A DNA stretch of 64,000 nt from Synanceia verrucosa (lineage: Eukaryota; Chordata; Actinopteri; Perciformes; Synanceiidae), in the NCBI GenBank assembly GCA_029721515.1, contig CM056556.1:24199669-24263668 (forward strand), in the 5' to 3' direction. Of this stretch, positions 61,001 to 64,000 are shown piece after piece. Numbering within the stretch: position 1 is the stretch's first letter; every line of letters begins with the position of its first letter. The notes under the pieces are model-generated. The model did not search any database and was not told where the DNA came from. It saw only the letters and a program-made list of their open reading frames with translations. The translations under genes and the position numbers were made by a program.

Positions 61001-62339
61001 ACAAGAGAATCAAATCACTAGAACATTATTATCCTGCTTGCTTCTAAATCTGCATTAATTTGAATCTTGGAGGAGCAGCAAATATTTAATAATATAAGAG
61101 AAAAGGTTAATCTGAGCCGGGGCCTGTGGGAGTTTGTGACTCAGCCAAACTTCAACACATAAACAAAGTGTGTTATTTTTAGTGGCACTTGATTTGCATT
61201 TTGCACTTCTGGGAGGTTCATGAAGAACTGTTTATACTGTAGTGTTTATACTGTATACATTGTGTGTGTGTGTGTGTGTGTGTGTGTATACCTCCCACTC
61301 CTGTTGAGCTTCCAGAGCTTGCAGGAGTTGGATCTGTTCCTCAGACTCCACATTGACCCTGATGACCTGATCTCTGGAAGCAGATATTCATTTCAGAGTC
61401 AGAGCATCATTATTCACATTTTGGATTTTGAGTTGATGCGCTTATTCAAGGCGACCTACTGTACAGCGAGTTCAGCCAGAGAGGAAGATTTATTGCAGTA
61501 CTTGCCAGTATAAAAAGAAATTAACTGTGCAGAACAGCGAGTACCCAGACCAATGACTCCCAATACGATAATGAGGATTTTATCTCAATCTAAACAAGAC
61601 CAGTAGTTTTCTCCATTGAATACAATTAAACTTTTTTTTAACACATGGAAATGCTTATTCTAGTACAGGGCACCCAAGTGATTCCTGTCTCTAAGAACTT
61701 ATTTAATAACTGAATGTTCTCACTGATTTAATGGGCTGCTTGAAATTGTAATGGCTAATATCAGTTTATTCTTGTATGATTGTTATTTATTTTGTGTGAA
61801 AATTATGATTCCAGGAACACCCTTTGTGTCTATCATCGCCATATTAATTCATTGATTTTTTTAATGAAATAATATAACATTCCTTTACACTACCAGAGAT
61901 GGCTGTTTGGAGCGCCCTTTATCACTTTAATAGCACACTGGTATTCTTGAATGAACAGCAGGTTTATTGCCAGGTGTTTTGGTGGATAATGGTCGCAATG
62001 AAGGCAGTAAGAAAAGAAAAATGCAAACAACCAGCAAGTCATGAATCATAAATATGCAATAATGCAAAATATAAAATATAATATAATATATATATATGTA
62101 AATATATAATAGATAAAAAAAAAACTTCTTGTTGTCTTTAAATAGAAGAGTTTTTACAGTATTTATCTTAGCTTTTAAATGTCAGCGTGTGCATAGGCTT
62201 TTAACAACTTGTGTCACTCACACTAGACACAAAGCTATGACTTTCTGTCTCAAAGCTAAAAACAGATTACTTACCCAATGAAGAGCCTCTCGGCTTTGGC
62301 CGCAGCCACGATCACCAGCAGCAGCCAGATGCCTCTCAT
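55057..62339 (-). CDS. cpa2: Carboxypeptidase A2-like pancreatic zymogen
   Basis: Secreted zinc metallocarboxypeptidase (M14A) that trims C-terminal hydrophobic or aromatic residues from dietary peptides; made in acinar cells and activated by trypsin. Eleven GT-AG exons: 62275-62339, 61292-61373, 59252-59386, 59073-59171, 58151-58252, 57968-58069, 57368-57478, 57133-57223, 56176-56375, 55520-55604, 55057-55244. They total 1260 bp, 419 aa, the usual CPA length. Signal peptide of about 1-16 (MRGIWLLLVIVAAAKA), propeptide to about 115 with tryptic site STR|SFNFG. Active-site residues are all present: zinc ligands His179, Glu182 (GIHSREW) and His306 (SVHAYSQ), Arg237, Asn254-Arg255, Tyr358 (IYQASGG), catalytic Glu380 (FELRDTG). 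Ile365 (bovine 255) gives A-type, not B-type, specificity. Cys248-Cys271 is the common disulfide; Cys320 and Cys354 form the extra pair known from CPA2, which is why I favour CPA2 over CPA1. Intact. Confidence 0.93.
56541..56881 (-). mobile_element. tRNA-derived SINE (copy 2) in cpa2 intron 8
   Basis: Same family as the copy at 27.9 kb: minus-strand head GGCGGCACGGTGGTGTAGTG, B-box GGTTCGAATCC and 3' tail GCGGTAGATAATGGATGG. It is flanked by a perfect 13-bp duplication AATGTATTATATT (56528-56540 and 56882-56894). Only one B-box segment is present, and a small deletion is seen in the body. The perfect duplication implies a recent insertion. Confidence 0.9.
57588..57730. mobile_element. Dispersed 'ggctgcaactaa' repeat fragment in cpa2 intron 6
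   Basis: It starts CAGGGCTGCAACTAAAGATG and ends in GTGTCATCTTCTGATTGCTT, text typical of a very abundant fish repeat. A related piece may occur at 63693-63780. The ends are not preserved well enough for classification. Confidence 0.4.
58590..58947. mobile_element. MITE ('ggtggagtaa ... cttccaccactgt') in cpa2 intron 4
   Basis: The left end ATGGTGGAGTAAATATA and the right end CTTCTTCCACCACTGT are imperfect inverted repeats. The interior carries GTACTTAAGTG and ACTTTTACTAAAGTAGCC text characteristic of this dispersed fish family. No coding content. Confidence 0.5.
59500..61258. other. cpa2 intron 2, non-coding
   Basis: AT-rich intronic sequence without recognisable element ends or domains. 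Frames such as 59730-59930 and 60645-60833 show no similarity I can name. Confidence 0.4.
61259..61288. repeat. (TG)n microsatellite next to cpa2 exon 2 donor
   Basis: On the transcribed strand intron 2 begins GTATACACACACACAC, so the repeat starts 3 bases into the intron. Confidence 0.93.
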
Positions 62340-62371
62340 GTCGTCTGTTCGTCTGGACTGTTGAGGGCCCA

Positions 62372-62419
62372 CAGGTGTGGGTCTTTTAGTACCATCAGGT
62401 CACAGGTGGTCTGCTCCCA
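62372..62419 (-). promoter_or_regulatory. Candidate PTF1 acinar element and TATA-like box of cpa2
   Basis: An E-box CAGGTG (62403-62408) and a TC-box-like GCTCCCA (62413-62419) have centres 10.5 bp apart, i.e. one helical turn. That is the bipartite layout bound by PTF1 (PTF1A with RBPJ/RBPJL) in acinar enzyme promoters. A second E-box is at 62372-62377. A TATA-like CTAAAAG (minus strand, 62383-62389) lies about 45 bases before the ATG. The position is right for a pancreatic digestive enzyme gene; binding is inferred. Confidence 0.45.
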
Positions 62420-62594
62420 TACAGGAGAATTTCGTCACTCGACTGATAAGCACAACGCCACTTCTGCCTGGGGAAAAAAGTTATTTTGAGTGAGGAACTT
62501 GCTGACTAAGCTTTGCTCTTTCTGTCCAGTTCTCAGCTGAAGATAGCGGCAGTTTCCCTCAGTTCTTTCCTTACTTTAGTGAACTACAGTTAGC

Positions 62595-62760
62595 AGTGGT
62601 GGAAGACATAGTAAGATCCTTTACTTAAGGAAGAGTACACTCCACTCTTTAAATATTCAACTACAAGTAAAAGGCTTATATTATCAGAGCATCAAAATTA
62701 AAAGTATTCATTATGCAGTAAAATGTACCCTGTCACTATATACATCATGGCTCTTGATTA
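62595..62760. mobile_element. MITE fragment ('gtggtggaaga...ctttacttaag')
   Basis: The start GCAGTGGTGGAAGACATAGT with ATCCTTTACTTAAGGAAG is the recognisable left end of the dispersed family seen elsewhere in this window. The right end is lost. Confidence 0.5.
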
Positions 62761-62894
62761 ATATTACAGCATTATGTGTAAATTACATTATACTGGCGTA
62801 AATATGCTCGTTTGAACTCCTTTATATACTGTTGGGTAGTTTATTCTACTGCTGTCTTGTCATAGCTCTAAGTCAGTTGTCACAGTATGACATT

Positions 62895-63225
62895 CAGAAA
62901 CACTAGACTGAACTCTTTCTTTCCTTCAGCCACCAGACTCCTAAACGGCTGACAGCAGTCTTCAACCATGGAATACCTCTGCTCAAATATTGCTCATTGC
63001 ACATTGCATCTCTTTGTACAGCCTATATTTTTTATTGTATACCGGTATGTTGTTTGTTTTTTTTATCACATTGCTATTTCATTTGCCTTTAAGCTGCATT
63101 TATTTATCATTTGTTACACTTTGATTTATTGCACGACATTCATTGTGGATAGCAGGAAGTATTTCATTGTACAGGGAAACAAGTTTCCTTACTGTTCACA
63201 TGATAATAAACACAGCTGATTCAAG
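62895..63225 (+). mobile_element. LINE 3' end (L2/CR1 or Rex-like)
   Basis: It opens with a frame remnant reading SFSAT-like residues then RLLNG and a stop, typical of LINE ORF2 C-termini. An AT-rich tail follows, containing TTGCACGACATTCATTGTGG and a final AATAAACACAGCTGATTCA, the common 3' end of such elements in fish. 5'-truncated. Confidence 0.5.
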
Positions 63226-63283
63226 AGGCTTATTATATTCATCCCAGTAAGAAGCAATGAAAAGATCTACATTGGACAAAGCT

Positions 63284-63322
63284 AGCCCTGACCTCAACCC
63301 CATTCAACACCTTTGGATGCAG
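63284..63322 (+). pseudogene. Tc1 transposase relic (catalytic Glu region)
   Basis: Thirteen codons read SPDLNPIQHLWMQ, the Tc1 motif around the last catalytic residue, with Glu replaced by Gln. No other part of the element is preserved nearby. Confidence 0.55.
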
Positions 63323-63329
63323 ACTACCA

Positions 63330-64000
63330 GTCACACCTGATGTTGTGAAAAGCCTGAAACACAAAAGCATCAGAGTCTGTCATAGCAGCAGATTAATGGA
63401 GTCGGTCACATATAATTTTAATTTTCAGGTGACTACGTAGCTTTTAGTGAATACGAAGTAAATCATCCTGTGATTTTCAAACACTTGCATGTGGGCACAG
63501 TAGCCAGTAGATGGCAATGCACTGCCAAACATAAGAGTAATAACACGGCAGAAGTATGGCTACACAGAGTGACATGAGATTAAACGGGCTGGAATTACCA
63601 TGACTGTTAAATTATTGATCAGAGTGAGGTCGTTTTTAGAGCTGTTTGTTTGAGTGAGTGGGGAGCTGCTTACAAAACCACATATATGCTCCTAGAGCTG
63701 AAACGATTGGTCAGTTTGATTTGTTGATCAACAGAAAATTAATCATCAACTATTTTTGACAATTGATTACTTCTAATTTCTAAAGCACCTTCTGACCAAA
63801 GTGCTGTACAGGGCACAAAATAATCATACATACACTTAAAAATAAAAACAATAATGGAATAAAATAAACACAAAACACACTGAGGCACTGCCAGGAGCAG
63901 CTGGTTAGACAACCTGAGTGTCCTGGTTTGTCAAGCTTAAGGTCACTGTCCAAGATGACACCAAGGTTCTTTGCAAAGCCATGGCAGTATGAATTAATTG
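63330..64000. other. Non-coding end of window
   Basis: No gene is recognised. The piece from 63693 (GAGCTGAAACGATTGGTCAG) resembles the abundant 'ggctgcaacgattag' fish repeat. Confidence 0.35.

Noticed and set aside
1..64000. CRISPR array, bacterial operons or phage genes
   Set aside because: No regularly spaced repeats of that type; spliced vertebrate genes and vertebrate transposons make this eukaryotic nuclear DNA.

Overview
The window reads as teleost fish nuclear DNA, probably a spiny-rayed (percomorph-type) species. It is AT-rich, with large introns, vertebrate splice sites, Tc1-type transposons, a tRNA-derived SINE family, L1-type LINE debris and dinucleotide microsatellites. I recognise three protein-coding genes, all complete and all on the minus strand. 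From right to left they are a pancreatic carboxypeptidase A2-like gene (cpa2, 11 exons, 419 codons), the meiotic cohesin subunit smc1b (25 exons, 1241 codons) and the lysosome-positioning BORC subunit borcs5 (4 exons, 197 codons). For each I joined exons by splice consensus and reading-frame continuity. The predicted lengths match the human proteins closely, so I see no sign of decay.

Layout. 1-30 kb: no recognisable protein-coding gene. It holds a degraded LINE 3' end (about 1.5-2.3 kb), a possible 5' non-coding exon of an off-window gene (about 4.86 kb, minus), a 364-bp MITE with a perfect 10-bp target duplication (10.92 kb), a Tc1 relic (12.1 kb), a nearly intact Tc1 copy (16.3-17.6 kb), a second Tc1 copy split by a GC-rich 2.4-kb insertion (21.6-25.2 kb), a piggyBac-like deletion derivative (25.8-26.3 kb) and a SINE (27.9-28.2 kb). 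30.1-32.1 kb: borcs5 with a CCAAT/CRE promoter. 33.9-53.9 kb: smc1b, whose introns carry a hAT-type element, a 5'-truncated L1 with a 16-bp target duplication, a piggyBac-like deletion derivative, a long-inverted-repeat Kolobok-like element and several tandem repeats. 55.1-62.3 kb: cpa2 with a SINE in intron 8 and a candidate PTF1 acinar element upstream. 62.4-64 kb: repeat debris.

The genes do unrelated jobs (digestion, meiotic chromosome cohesion, lysosome transport) and show no sign of working together. Their human counterparts lie on three different chromosomes. The most unusual item is in smc1b intron 9: an element with about 390-bp inverted ends, TTAA duplications and AGGG termini that carries an open frame resembling the cysteine-rich cytoplasmic 'ballast' domain of P2X7 receptors. 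Next are a triplicated splice acceptor at smc1b exon 7 and a probable GC-AG intron after exon 19.
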